A stretch of 64,000 nucleotides of DNA from Shinisaurus crocodilurus (GCA_021292165.1 CM037878.1:16364471-16428470), one strand, 5' to 3'. Positions 30,546 through 40,855 are shown, counted from the stretch's first letter. The notes: generated by a model not told the origin, from the letters alone. Numbers and translations are program-made.

Positions 30546-31347
30546 GAGTGCAGAGGTGCATTCTCAATCTGTTGTTGACAACTGATGCAAAATAATTGAG
30601 TAAATATTACATGAATTTCATTCATCAATTCATTGCTAAATCAGTAATCAATCCAAAAGGGGGATTGGGTTTTGTTTTGTTTTTTAATATGACATTTCAT
30701 TTCCAACATCTGGGTGCCATGTTTGAGAGCAAATTCTGACATGAAAACCGAAATTTTCTAAATTTGGAAAAACATATCTGGTTTTAATTTTTTCGCAAAA
30801 ATTTCAGTCCAGCCATCCTGTATTGTGTGAACCAGCCCTAAAAGACCAGATAGAGGTACCCTTAATCCTAATCTTTTTTGTGTAGCAGTTTCAACCATGT
30901 ATTCCGGGGGCTGAGGCATTCCACAATGCAAATTCTACACAAAGAAACCTTTACAGAAGGTTTCTTCTACAAATCTTCTCAACGGGGGACACCTTGGGGG
31001 AGGCTTGACCAACACACAAAAGATCTCCCACAGTTAGGAAAATCATGTAAACTTCTTCTTTTCCACCTCTTGCGCTGACCCTTTAGCCCCAAGAAGGGCA
31101 CATCTTTGCAAAGCTTGTCCTGCAGATATACTCGTGCAAACACATTGGTAGAGACTAGCAGTGAAGGGAGGGAAGGGGAGAGGAGAGACCGACACGAAAC
31201 ACAGTGCGGTCGTCTGATTTTTGAGAATGAGTGGAAGACCTAGGGGGGAGGGCAGCACCCACACCACACTCAGGCATGAGGATCTTGCAAGCAAGCCAGA
31301 GACTGGGGGGGCAAGAAGGACAAGTGGATGGGCATATTTTGTTCTGA
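30546..31347. other. Unique non-coding DNA
   Basis: No repeat or gene recognised. T-run at 30671-30685. Confidence 0.3.
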
Positions 31348-31706
31348 CAGTGCTGGATCCACGTTTTGGAGGGCCCTTGGGCGAGGGACCCTCAGTGGGC
31401 CCCTACCCTCGTGGGTCTACCTTCTCACCACCGTTGACAGCAGCTCCTATTGCTCCCCATCGTCTTTCTCGTGGTTGCTGCCGCTTGCTTGCTTGACAGG
31501 CAGAGAGCCAGTGAGAGGGTAGGCCGCGGCATCTGCTCCTCCTCCTCACCACCACCGTTGTCTGGGCCAGAGCGAGAGGCGGGTGAGCAAGCAGGTTGCA
31601 AAGGTGAAGAGGAGGAGCACAACTCCAGGGGGCTCTTGTCAGCGGGCGGCTGCTGCTGGGGCGTGGGTCCTTAGCAGGTGCCCACCCAACCATGATGCTG
31701 GCCCTG
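31348..31706 (+). mobile_element. Family D non-autonomous element, copy 3
   Basis: Begins CAGTGCTGGATCCACGTTTT and ends CATGATGCTGGCCCTG. Shares the TTGTCTGGGCCAGAGCGAGA and AACTCCAGGGGGCTCTTGTC blocks with 4383-4740. Confidence 0.65.
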
Positions 31707-31940
31707 GCCTCGCCGTTGCGACGACCTGCTCGCCAGCTCTGTTCTACCTCTGACACCATGTTCTATCTCAAGGTCTCACAAACAGGCGGACCCCATCTTG
31801 TCTTCGTAACAACAACAACAACAACAACAACCTTTTTATCTAGCCATCCAGTACTTCCTTTACAGCAGTGTGTGGTGCTCTTTCTTTCCCCCTCTGGTAG
31901 CCTGAGAGAATGCATCCTTGGCTAATTCCATATATTACAG

Positions 31941-32156
31941 CAGTGTTCTCCAACCTTGGGTCCCCAGATGTTTTTGGCCTACAACTCCAACAGTTTTTGG
32001 CCTACAACTGTTGGGCTAGAACAGTGTTCTCCAACCTTGGGCCCCCAGATGTTTTTGGCCTACAACTCCCAGCATGCCCCAGCCAGCGTAGCTGGCTGGG
32101 GCATGCTGGGAGTTGTAGGCCAAAAACATCTGGGGACCCAAGGTTGGAGAACACTG
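31941..32156. mobile_element. Compound palindromic hAT MITE (one and a half units)
   Basis: A partial left arm (31941-about 31990), a small CAACAG...CTGTTG palindrome and GGGCTAGAA filler precede a complete unit starting CAGTG at 32022. The exact 8-bp duplication TATTACAG lies outside the whole compound (31933-31940 and 32157-32164), so it moved or was rearranged as one unit. Confidence 0.9.
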
Positions 32157-32164
32157 TATTACAG

Positions 32165-32363
32165 TGAGCAAGTAGGCAGTGGCATTTACGGCTCTTCCCT
32201 CACACCATCACTGCTGTCCGGGGCAGAGCAAGAGGAGAGTGAACAGGGAGGCTGCAATGATGAGGAGAAGGGGCAGGTCCCGAGGGCCCTCGTCCGTGGG
32301 CCCCTGCTGGGGTTATGGCCCTCGGCAGGTGCCCAACCATGCCAAGCCTTGACACCAGCCCTG
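32165..32363 (+). mobile_element. Family D non-autonomous element, 5'-truncated copy 4
   Basis: GTGAGCAAGTAGGCAGTGGC, CTGTCCGGGGCAGAGC, GTGCCCAACCATGCCAAGCC, TTGACACCAGCCCTG. Directly abuts the palindromic MITE. Confidence 0.6.
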
Positions 32364-32784
32364 TATTTTGAGTAACGGCCGCCGTACAGCCATGGAGCTG
32401 AAGGAAGAAGGATGCATTGAGCCCTATGCTCCCTTGCTCAAATGTCCCCCCCATAGTGAAATCAATGGATTATGTCCATGGATGTGGTGTTTGCATTCCA
32501 GATGCGAACTTGGCTGACCCAAGACATTTTTGCTGGCCCAGGCAAAGGACCAGGTGGCTCCTCCCCTGTTTCCATGCACAAAACCCAAGCAGATGAGCAG
32601 TTGAATCTTACTTCAATGCTGACAGCAGGACAGCATCTGTCACCGTACCTGAGGGCTGAGCAAGAGCTAGTTTAGGGGGCACAGGGCAGCCAGCATGTCG
32701 CACACAGGCAGCTATGTCTCCTCCCTACCCTGCAGCATCTGCCGAATGGTAGGGCTGACTCCGGATACAAATTATGTTTCATTA

Positions 32785-32792
32785 TTATTATT

Positions 32793-32836
<44 letters not shown>
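32785..32836. repeat. (ATT)n(CAT)n microsatellite
   Basis: A few ATT then about 14 CAT units. Confidence 0.95.
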
Positions 32837-32837
<1 letters not shown>

Positions 32838-32908
32838 TGTGACTAACCAGACACTCATAGACTTGAAAATTGAATGTTTTCATAGCCCCGTTGCACATGG
32901 CTGGATCA

Positions 32909-33049
32909 CACTGGCCAGGCTTTTCTGGTGCCCTCTGGATGCATTGGAATTCAACTCCCAGCATCCCCAGCCAGCATCCCCACCTCTGGCTGGGGGTGAT
33001 GATCATTGTAGCCCAACACGCCCAGAGGGCCCCCAGGTTGGGAAAGGCT
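32909..33049. mobile_element. Old hAT-like MITE with palindromic core
   Basis: CTGGTGCCCTCTGGATGC, ATTCAACTCCCAGCATCCCC, GGCTGGGGGTGATGATCATT, CAGAGGGCCCCCAGGTTGG. Confidence 0.6.
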
Positions 33050-33407
33050 GATATTGGCAGGGACAACAGAGAGGGGAACTCAATCTGAGTCGATGCTCGG
33101 ATTAAGACTTCTGCAATGCCTCTGGCTCTTGCTGACCCATCTGAAGATTGCGTGGCAGGTCCCCAAAGGCAGGGCTTGAGAGCCAGGGAGAAAGAAGGAA
33201 ACATTTGGGAACTGCTCAGGGCAATCTATTCCTCCACGTTTGCCTACCACATTCCATATTTTCCTTCCTTCTTCTCTGTGTACACATGTAAGTGTGTATG
33301 TTTTGCCTCTTCCTAGTCCACAAATACCTGCTTCTGCACCTGGATGCCTTTGGAGAAGCAGGTGAGCCCTTTCCAAACATTTGAGAAGATTATGATTAGC
33401 TTTGTGA

Positions 33408-33410
<3 letters not shown>

Positions 33411-33440
<30 letters not shown>
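33411..33440. repeat. (TG)n microsatellite
   Basis: About 15 TG units. Confidence 0.95.
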
Positions 33441-33441
<1 letters not shown>

Positions 33442-33569
33442 AAGTTCAAACACTGAAGCTTTGGGTGTCTGCTTAGTGGTGTGCCACTCAACATGAAGCA
33501 GAAGACCTTGCTGTAATCGAGTACCAATGCTCGACCCTTGCCATTGTAACATGTTTAATCAAAACAATC

Positions 33570-34378
33570 CCATGCAAAGCATGAGGCAAGTAGGATCTAT
33601 CCGGAGGTATGGGCTGAGGTGTCATCAATATGCGGATGACACCCAACTCTATCTCTCTTTTTCAACAAATCCAGGTGAGGCAGTGACTGCTCTGAATCAG
33701 TGCCTGGGCAAGGTAAGGTAGCGGACTGGATGAGGGCCAATCAACTGAGACCCCATCCATAGAAGACAGAGGTACTGTTAGTGGGTGGTTCACTGGCCCA
33801 GAGGAGTGACATTCCACCTGTTCTGGAGGAGGTTGCACTCCCCCTAAAGGATCGGGTTCGTAGTTTGGGGGCGCTCTTGGATGCAGCACTGTCACTAGAG
33901 GGACAGGTGGACTCGGTGGCACGGAGCACCTTTTATCAGCTTAGGCTGATATACCAACTACGTCCTTATAGGGACAGGGATAGTCTAGCTACAGTTATTC
34001 ATGCTCCGGTAACCTCTCGGCTGGATTACTACAATGCGTTATACGTGGGGCTGCCTTTGAAAACGGTCTGGAAACTCCAGCGGTCCAAATATAGGGCAGC
34101 AAGGTTGCTAATGGGGAGTGGCCAACATGATCATATTAGGCCAATACTTTACCATCTGCACTGGCTGCCAGTCCATGTCCGGGCCCAATTCAAAGTGCTG
34201 GTATTATCATTCAAAGCCCTAAATGGCTTGGGGCCAGGTTACCTGAAGTATCGTTTCCTCCCATATATACCTGCCCGGACCCTAAGATCATCCTCAGCGA
34301 TTCTTCTCCGGGATCCCCTGCCAAAGGAAGTGAGGTGGGTGGCTACTATGAAGAGGGCCTTTTCTGCTGTGGCACCCT
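33570..34378 (+). pseudogene. L2-like ORF2 fragment (RT motif C to C-terminus)
   Basis: 5'-truncated LINE. The frame at 33527-33721 carries LRCHQYADDTQLYLSFS with an intact YADD catalytic box. A break near 33715-33780 is followed by LPLKDRVRSLGALLDAALS, STFYQLRLIYQLRPYRDRDS, LDYYNALYVGLPLKTV, LHWLPVHVRAQFKVLVLSFK and FSAVAP (33781-34375). About 60% like the 17110-17900 part of the large LINE by eye. The end is cut off by the LTR-like block. Non-functional. Confidence 0.88.
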
Positions 34379-34910
34379 GTGATGTTATGTTATTGGGGTA
34401 ATTTAAAGTGTATATATGGTAAGTATGATCATGTGTTCTTGTATTGAGTCTATGGTTATAAGTATATATCCCTGTTACATCTCTGTGTATTTGCATATGT
34501 GAGATGATTGGCTGAGGGAGTGAGAAGGGGTGTAAAGCCTTCGTTATATAACCTGTGGGTGGTGTTGTTTAAGCTGGAGAGTATGTGGAGGAGAGAGGAG
34601 AGAGTGTGAAGTGCTGGGGTGCCGTTTGGGAGTCTGTGAAGCTGACTGCAGAGAGTTGAGAGATTACATTAGGATCGTTAAGAGATTAATTAGCTAGTGA
34701 GTGCAGAGATTGACATTTTGGGAGCAGTTGGTGAGGGCAGATTGGTAATAGAATAAGATAGTAAATTACTTAATATTGACTGAAACTTACATGTGAAACT
34801 TATTTCCAGAAACTGCGATATTTTAAAATAAACTTTACTTTGTTTATTGAAGCAGCCTGTGTGGGAAGCTGTACTTTATATACTGGTCAAAGAAGTATAA
34901 GGTAGGAATG
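34379..34910 (+). mobile_element. LTR-like block (solo LTR candidate)
   Basis: Starts TGTGATGTTATG right after the truncated LINE. It has TTATATAACC near 34547 as a TATA-like box, a G/A-rich leader with GAGAGTGTGAAG, and AATAAAC near 34829 as a poly-A signal. The 3' end and target duplication are not resolved. Confidence 0.45.
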
Positions 34911-34914
34911 TTTA

Positions 34915-36020
34915 TTTATTTTTTCATTTATTTTTTTAAGTTTATTTACTTTTCAAAACAAAATATAACAAAATACAAGAATAACACAAAAATATAACGT
35001 AAACTACATACAATAAATCATAAAGTGCACCCCCACACACACACCCTCCAAGGGACCAATTTATATACTTCCATCCCCTTGATCAAATGAATTCCAAATT
35101 CCAAAAATATAACATATCCTGACAAGGCATGCTCCCCTTCCCCTTTATTAATACATAGTCTAATAATTGATTCCATATATCCATAAAGTTATTCTTCTTT
35201 AACTGTCCTTTTTTGCATTTGATACTACAAGTTAGTTTGTCGTTTAGGGCTATATCCCAAACTCCCTTATACCAGTCAGTTATTAGGAAAACATGTTGTA
35301 CTTTCCATTTCCTCGCTATAATTAGCCTAGCCACAATTAACAAGTTTACAATTAATTCCTTTGTATTTTGGTCGCAAATAAGTTTCTCCGTTATTGATAA
35401 CAATGCTAGTTTTGGACAGACCTCTAAGTTAATACCAATAATTTCCAATATTTCTGTAAAAACCTCTCACCAAAAAACCAGTACATTTGTACAACTCCAC
35501 CACATACAGTCATGCCTTGGATTGAGAGCATAATTCATTCCGGAAACATGCTTGTAATCCAAAACACTCTTATACCAAAACAAAATTCCCCCAAAAAAAT
35601 TTGTACAGAGATTTTGAATTTAAGCCGTACTACAGTACTTGTATTGCAAGACGTCGCTTGTATGTCAAGTCAATTTTTTAAAAATAAATATTTAAAAATT
35701 TGCTTGTCTTGCAAAATGCTCTCAAACCAAGTTACTTGCAATCCAAGTTATTACTGTATGAGCATATGTCCCTTTTTCCTGACATCCTCTCCAACAAAAT
35801 GCAGAACAATTATTATGTATTCTATTTAATCTTACTGGAGTTAAGTACCATCTCCAAATTAGTTTATAGAAATTCTCCTTTATCCTAGTTGACATCACTT
35901 TCACAATCCGTCTGTCCCATATGTTGTTCCAACCCACCTTCGAGGTCACCTCTTCAAATTCATTATCCCAAACTGCCTTTAGCTGATCTTCTTGTTCCTC
36001 TGCTTTTTGAATCAATCTAT
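34915..36020 (-). pseudogene. L1 ORF2 C-terminal remnant, split by a Tigger-like MITE
   Basis: Minus-strand frames 35722-36015 and 35083-35448 encode the L1 ORF2 end: NFYKLIWRWYLTPVRLNRI, CWRGCQEKGTYAH, then after the MITE IIGINLEVCPKLALLS, LLIVARLIIARKWKVQ, FMDIWNQLLDYVLIK. L1 ORF2 is the endonuclease/reverse transcriptase of L1 elements. The T-rich 3' end (minus strand A-rich) lies at about 34915-34945. The 5' side is cut by a CR1 end. Non-functional. Confidence 0.88.
35507..35756. mobile_element. Tigger/mariner-like MITE with TA duplication
   Basis: Ends CAGTCATGCCTTGGATT and AATCCAAGTTATTACTG are inverted. TA flanks both sides (35505-35506, 35757-35758). Inserted in the L1 coding region; removing it and one TA restores continuity of the L1 homology. 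Confidence 0.9.
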
Positions 36021-36035
36021 ATAAATCCCTTGTTC

Positions 36036-36302
36036 CGCATAGACATCAGGAAAAACTTCCTGACTGTTAGAGCAATACGACAATGGAGCCAACTACCTTG
36101 GGAGGTCGTGGGCATTTAAGATGCAGCTGGACACTGGAGGCATTTAAGATGCAGCTGGACACTGGAGGCATTTAAGATGCAGCTGGACGGCCATCTGCCA
36201 GGGATGCTTTGACCTGGATTCCTGCATTGAGCAGGGGGTTGGACTCGATGGCCTTATAGGCCCCTTCCAACTCTACTATTCTATGATTCTATGATTCTAT
36301 AA
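36036..36302 (+). mobile_element. CR1 3' end with 28-bp tandem triplication
   Basis: ACATCAGGAAAAACTTCCTG, CAACTACCTTGGGAGGTCGT, three units of GGCATTTAAGATGCAGCTGG with ACACTGGA, then GCAGGGGGTTGGACTCGATG, CCCCTTCCAACTCT and (ATTCTATG)n. It is the reference here for the 5S SINE tail. Confidence 0.92.
36111..36190. repeat. 28-bp tandem repeat, nearly three units
   Basis: Units at 36111-36138, 36139-36166 and a partial one at 36167-36190; other CR1 copies have one. Confidence 0.95.
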
Positions 36303-36488
36303 TCAGTGAATCAGTCAAATTAATCAGTGGTCTCAGGCAGTTTATTCTGTGCACCTTAAAGTCTGTCAGTTATTGAATTTTATTATTATATTTTTCGGAT
36401 ATGTTTGCAGAGATAGCTCAAGGTCTTTTCATGCCTGAGGCATTTCACGTTGGTAAAATATAATCAATGAAAGGCACAATTCATGTTC

Positions 36489-36547
36489 AGACAGAAAAAA
36501 GGCCTACAACTCCCAGCATGCCCCAGCTAGCTGTAGGCCGTCTAAAC
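36489..36547. mobile_element. Family B palindromic MITE remnant
   Basis: CAGACAGAAAAAAGGCCTAC, AACTCCCAGCATGCCCCAGC, TGTAGGCCGTCTAAAC. One arm is shortened. Confidence 0.6.
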
Positions 36548-36779
36548 ATTTGCTGCCCTTTGATGGTATCCCAAAACCTGTTGTCTGACATGGTCTGCCT
36601 AGTGGTGGGCCTGGTTTGTGGGCAGGGCCAGCCATAAACCAAACGGTGTCCCAGGCAAGGTGATGGCTGTAGTGCCCCATTCATTTGTTCAAGTTTTGAA
36701 CATCTTGGTTTTTTTATTCTGTTTGTAGCCCATTTCATGGCTTTGGTGCATGATTTGCATGCATTATTTATTCCTGTCA

Positions 36780-36965
36780 TATAAGACTATGGGTAATATC
36801 CCACCGTATCTCTGCACCAGTGGGTGCAACTGCTTGCACAACGGGGCTTTAACCCAAAATGAGCAGAAACGTTCATTTCCAGGATGGGGCAGGTCAGTGG
36901 AGCTTGCAGAAGTGAGCCCTGCTGACCTGTCCCTATCTAGAAACAAGTGTTTCGTCTTGTTTCTG
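36780..36965. repeat. Decayed fold-back related to 46677-46986
   Basis: CATTTCCAGGATGGGGCAGG / CCTGCTGACCTGTCCC inverted arms and flanking CGTTCATTTCC match the inner stem at 46808-46875. Confidence 0.45.
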
Positions 36966-37544
36966 GGGTTATTTCTAGAACTGCAATAAATCCAGCTGAT
37001 GTTATAAATCTTCCACCGAATAAAAAGATCAAGCATTTAACAAGATATTAGCCATGCAGGTTAGTATTGCCCACTTTACAAGTGAAGATGAACTCTTTAT
37101 CATGTTTGATCCAGCTGCTGAGTGGATAGTTGAGTAGGTAACCTGCCCACAGGCAAATGTCTGGGTTGCTTGTTTGCTCCTAAGTCCAGCCATGCTTACG
37201 GGGAGCAGGTGCCCTTTGAATTTTACGCAGGGCACATAGAAAATTAAGCTAGTGAGCACTTTTTCTCAGAGGCAGAGTTCCTCCTGCTTCCTGTCTGGTG
37301 CTGGTGGAAGTGACATCAGGAAGCACCCTGAAGGGGGGGAAATGAGCCAAAATATGCCTTTATGCAGCAAATGTTTGCAATTATACTTACGTTATCAAGT
37401 GCAAAATGTTTCATCTTTGTGCAACCTCCAGGAAGGAATAGCAATGATGCTTTAAAAAGAAAGAAAGGACCAACCCACCCACCCACCCTGCAAAAAAAAA
37501 AGCCCGGTTTGGATCAATAAAAACACACATTTCTTCTTTGTAAG

Positions 37545-37745
37545 CAGGCCTGTTCATATCTTGTTCAGTTTGAGGTCAGTGACCAAAGGCATCTGACCTG
37601 CACAAGTTAATTCTACAGAACAATAGGAAAGAGTTGCCGAGGCCTTATCCTATTACCTTTTGATACCAAATTAATTGTGTGTTTTTCCACTCTCACAATG
37701 ATTCCCTGACCCTCTCAGCTATGTGTGTTGCTGGCAAAGAATGAC
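37545..37745. promoter_or_regulatory. Candidate conserved non-coding element with IR1-type site
   Basis: AGGTCAGTGACCA at 37573-37585 is an inverted repeat of nuclear-receptor half-sites spaced by one base. Nearby are GTTAATTCTAC, GAACAATAGG (SOX-like), CAAATTAATTGTG and a repeat-free context. No coding frame. Confidence 0.3.
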
Positions 37746-37760
37746 AAATTAAATTTAAGT

Positions 37761-37762
<2 letters not shown>

Positions 37763-37799
<37 letters not shown>
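37763..37799. repeat. (GA)n microsatellite
   Basis: About 18 GA units. Confidence 0.95.
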
Positions 37800-37802
<3 letters not shown>

Positions 37803-38111
37803 ATTTTTAACCTACCAGAGTTCCTATATTATTAAAGGGATCTGGAAACCAGCTATTAATAGCTGAAATCTAGGCTTCAGCCAGATGCTCTGGAGCAACC
37901 ATCAGAATTTTAAGGATCTCTGGTTTCGCTTATTTTTAAAAATAGTAGAATAAAGATATGTCTACACTACAAACCTACCCCTGCAAGAAACCCCAGGAGC
38001 TGTAATTCAGTCGTAGGAACACACAGGCCTAAAACACCAAAAAGATCAGATCAGATGAAGGACTGCAACTTCTGTAGGGCTAAGGGGTTACTATATGATG
38101 TACTATACTAT

Positions 38112-38198
38112 ACTCTAGTTTCCGGCACTGAGCAGGGGGTTGGACTTGATAGCCTTGCAGGCTCCTTCCACCTCTATGATCTATAAAATCTATGAAAT
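38112..38198 (+). mobile_element. 5S SINE tail fragment
   Basis: CTCTAGTTTCCGGCACTGAG, GGGGTTGGACTTGATAGCC, CTATGATCTATAAAATCTAT. Head absent. Confidence 0.8.
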
Positions 38199-38401
38199 AA
38201 TAACTATACTATCACAGGGTAATGCTGCCCTGTGATAAACAGAATGAGGCAGGATGGGCAGGAGCAAAATAGGTGGGTGGAGCCACAGGTAGACTTTGCC
38301 CCTTCTCCATATAGTATTTTCCCCCTGTGCCTAATTTTGGACTGGGCCCGTCTGCGATTTTTATTTTTGTACCAATTATAAGCACTTCATAAAACAATAA
38401 C

Positions 38402-38404
<3 letters not shown>

Positions 38405-38437
<33 letters not shown>
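38405..38437. repeat. (TA)n microsatellite
   Basis: About 16 AT units. Confidence 0.95.
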
Positions 38438-38439
<2 letters not shown>

Positions 38440-38632
38440 TCTTAAGTCTTTTAATTGGCATCCCACCTTATTGTCTGACTAGGCAGGATCCTCAAGTCAG
38501 AGCACAGAAACATATAAAATCACAAAAGACAACGAACTCTGACATTGCACAAAATCAGCATAGCGCACTTCAAAATTTACATAAAAAGCAGCAGTAAAAT
38601 TTTGGTGAGAACATAGCACAAAGGCTTTAGAA

Positions 38633-38738
38633 CAGTGTTCTCCAACCTTGGGTCCCCAGATGTTTTTGGCCTACAACTCCCAGCATGCTGGGAGTTGTAG
38701 GCCAAAAACATCTGGGGACCCAAGGTTGGAGAACACTG
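38633..38738. mobile_element. Perfect 106-bp palindromic hAT MITE (family A)
   Basis: CAGTGTTCTCCAACCTTGGG ... CTCCCAGCA then its exact reverse complement, with no spacer. Flanks CTTTAGAA (38625-38632) and CTTTGGAA (38739-38746). The usual inner GCCCCAGCCAGC segment is missing, leaving a perfect palindrome. Confidence 0.95.
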
Positions 38739-38756
38739 CTTTGGAACAATAATTTT

Positions 38757-38975
38757 TAAAAGTACTGTGTTTACTGTGTTTACTGTTCTCTTAAAGCCAG
38801 AAACCAGAGATAGAGGGAGGGAGGCAGTTTTCCTGGGGAAGACGATCCGTAAAGAGAGCACCACAACCAAAAGGGCCCTGTTCCTTGTTGCTACCTGCCT
38901 GACTTCAGAAGGGAGGAGAACCCGAAGCACCACCTCTTCCAATAACCTCAATACACAAGGATGTTCATATGGAGA
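38757..38975 (-). mobile_element. L2-like ORF2 3' fragment
   Basis: Minus-strand peptide LLEEVVLRVLLPSEVRQVAT and SGFKRTVNTVNTVL is the L2 ORF2 C-terminus, in the frame 38577-39011, which also runs through the MITE. Confidence 0.7.
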
Positions 38976-39152
38976 TGGGCCATAGCTCCGTGGCAAGCAC
39001 CTTCTTTGCATGCAAGTTCAATCCCAGGCATCTCCAGGTAGGGCTGCTGAAGTCTCCTGTCTGAAACCCTGGAGAGTCCATCACCACCACCATATAATAC
39101 TAAGTGGACTGATGGTCTGACTTGATATAAGGCAGCTTTTTATGACCTAGAA
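38971..39152 (+). mobile_element. tRNA-Ala-derived SINE
   Basis: GGCCATAGCTCCGTGGCAAG, CTTTGCATGCAAGTTCAATC, CCAGGCATCTCCAGGTAGG, AAACCCTGGAGAG, GGTCTGACTTGATATAAGGC. Confidence 0.85.
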
Positions 39153-39384
39153 AGTGTTCCTCAGAATATCCTAGACCCAAATAATAAGGATAACAATAAA
39201 CCACCCCCTGAGTAGTTCTTACAAGGCTGCCTTGTGCCAAATATGAGAAGCATCTACATTAGCAAGAGCCAACACATCCAGTGTGGTGGTCTCCCTGGCA
39301 AAACCATGCGGGTACCACTCGCCTAACCTGCGACGTCATGGCCAACCCCACCAGAATGACCAGACTGAAATGCAAGGCAAAACT

Positions 39385-39530
39385 ACGGGTTCAATCCCCG
39401 GCATCGCCTGGTAGGGCTGGAAAAATTCCTACCTGAAACCCTGGAGAGCAGCTGCCAATGAGTGTCGACAATATTGGTCTAGATGGACCCGTGGTCCAAC
39501 TCAGTATAAGGCAGCTTCCTATGTTCTTGA
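39385..39530 (+). mobile_element. tRNA-Ala-derived SINE, head-truncated
   Basis: GGGTTCAATCCCCGGCATCG, GAAACCCTGGAGAGCAGCTG, GGTCTAGATGGACCCGTGGT, ATAAGGCAGCTTCCTATGTT. Confidence 0.85.
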
Positions 39531-39680
39531 GGCAAGGAAACCTGAATACATTTGATGAAATCTGGATGCATTTCTGGAGCTGTGTGCAGTTTAGATGCTC
39601 ATTGGGTCATATACTAAGATGGCAAATGGAGTGATTTTCCGTTTTTAAGCCAGGAACAAAGTATATGAAATATGAAAACC

Positions 39681-39856
39681 AAGGCCTATGGCTCACGCTG
39701 GCTCAGCTTGTCTGAGCGTGGAAAGCTAAGCATGGTCAGGCCTGGTTATTATTTCGATGGGAGACCCCCCCCTCCTTTACTTTCCTGTCTTGAGCAGGGG
39801 GTTGGACTCGATGGCCTTGCAGGCCCCTTCCAACTCTATGATCTATGAATCTATGT
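39681..39856 (+). mobile_element. 5S-rRNA-derived SINE
   Basis: AGGCCTATGGCTCACGCTGG, GAAAGCTAAGCATGGTCAGG, CTGGTTATTATTTCGATGGG, GCAGGGGGTTGGACTCGATG, TCTATGATCTATGAATCTAT. Confidence 0.93.
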
Positions 39857-40524
39857 TAAAAAAAAAAAATACTTTCAATGAAACATCAAAAACAAAGAAA
39901 GAATCAGAACCCAGGGGAAGCTGGTAAATGCTCCCCCTCCCCAGCCCGATGATGTGAGAGATGAAGAAAATCAGATGTACACAGTGGAAAATGTGCTACA
40001 CTCTTTGACTGACTCCCTCTCTCCCTTTACCTCTATATGGTACTCACTGCTGAAGAGGACCTGGGGAATCGTGCTGAGAATTCCCCTACAGTGATCCACT
40101 GAAGTGAAAAGGCTTTTAAATGTTTGAATTACAAATCCACTGCAACCTCCATGCTTCATCATCGCAACGTTGAAGCATGCATGCACAGTTGTCACAATAA
40201 TGCAGTCACTCCACATTATGAACACTACAAAACCTATGATGTAGTGCACCAGGGAAACTGCTCATGAGCATGTGGTGGGTCCACCACCCAGGGAAGGAAC
40301 GCAACAGGTTTGCCTGATGACTATTGTGGAGTCAGATGTAGTCCGAATCATTTTGGTGCCTGAGATGGAAAATTCAAATGGTGGCCCCCATGGTGCTAAA
40401 AATATGATAATCAACGAAATATTTGACAATTTGCTGCCCTTCAGTGGTACCTCAAAAACTGCCATCTGAGGCAGGTGCCTTATCCTGCCCGAGGATAGTG
40501 CTGATCCTATGTGGGGTAAATGTA
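39857..40524. other. Unique DNA with hAT-like remnants
   Basis: 40320-40510 contains GTAGTCCGAATCATTTTGG, TTTGCTGCCCTTCAGTGG, GCCATCTGAGGCAGGTGCC, a decayed non-autonomous element also echoed at 36547 and 28030. The 92-codon minus frame at 39971-40249 is unremarkable. Confidence 0.35.
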
Positions 40525-40707
40525 CAAGGGCTGTAGATCAGTGGTAGAGCCCCTGCTTTGCATGCAAAAGGTCCCCGGTTCAATCCCCAGCAGCTCCAGG
40601 TAGGACTGGGAAAGACTTGCATTGGAAACTCCGGAGTGCTGCTGCAAACAATACCAAGCTAGATGGATCAGGGCTCTGACTTGGCATAAGGTGGCTTCCT
40701 ATGTTCC
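40525..40707 (+). mobile_element. tRNA-Ala-derived SINE, well preserved
   Basis: AGGGCTGTAGATCAGTGGTA (A box region), CCCCTGCTTTGCATGCAAAA, GGTCCCCGGTTCAATCCCCA (B box), AGGACTGGGAAAGACTTG, AAGGTGGCTTCCTATGTTCC. The head aligns best with tRNA-Ala(TGC). Confidence 0.9.
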
Positions 40708-40735
40708 TGTGATTTGCATCCTTATTCTTATAAAG

Positions 40736-40847
40736 CATTGTTCTCCAACCTTGGGTCCCCAGATGTTTTTGGCCTACAACTCCCAGCATGCCCCAGCCAG
40801 GAGTTGTAGGCCAAAAACATCTGGGGACCCAAGGTTGGAGAACACTG
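40736..40847. mobile_element. Palindromic hAT MITE (family A), core shortened
   Basis: CATTGTTCTCCAACCTTGGG (CAGTG changed to CATTG) ... GGTTGGAGAACACTG. Exact 8-bp duplication TTATAAAG (40728-40735, 40848-40855). The right inner arm lost TGGCTGGGGCATGCTGG-type sequence. Confidence 0.95.
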
Positions 40848-40855
40848 TTATAAAG

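Noticed and set aside
38577..39011. 144-codon minus-strand frame as a gene
   Set aside because: Joins an L2 fragment to the perfect palindromic MITE; chance read-through.
40525..40600. Functional tRNA-Ala gene
   Set aside because: The head is part of a repeated SINE with mismatched stems and a LINE-like tail.
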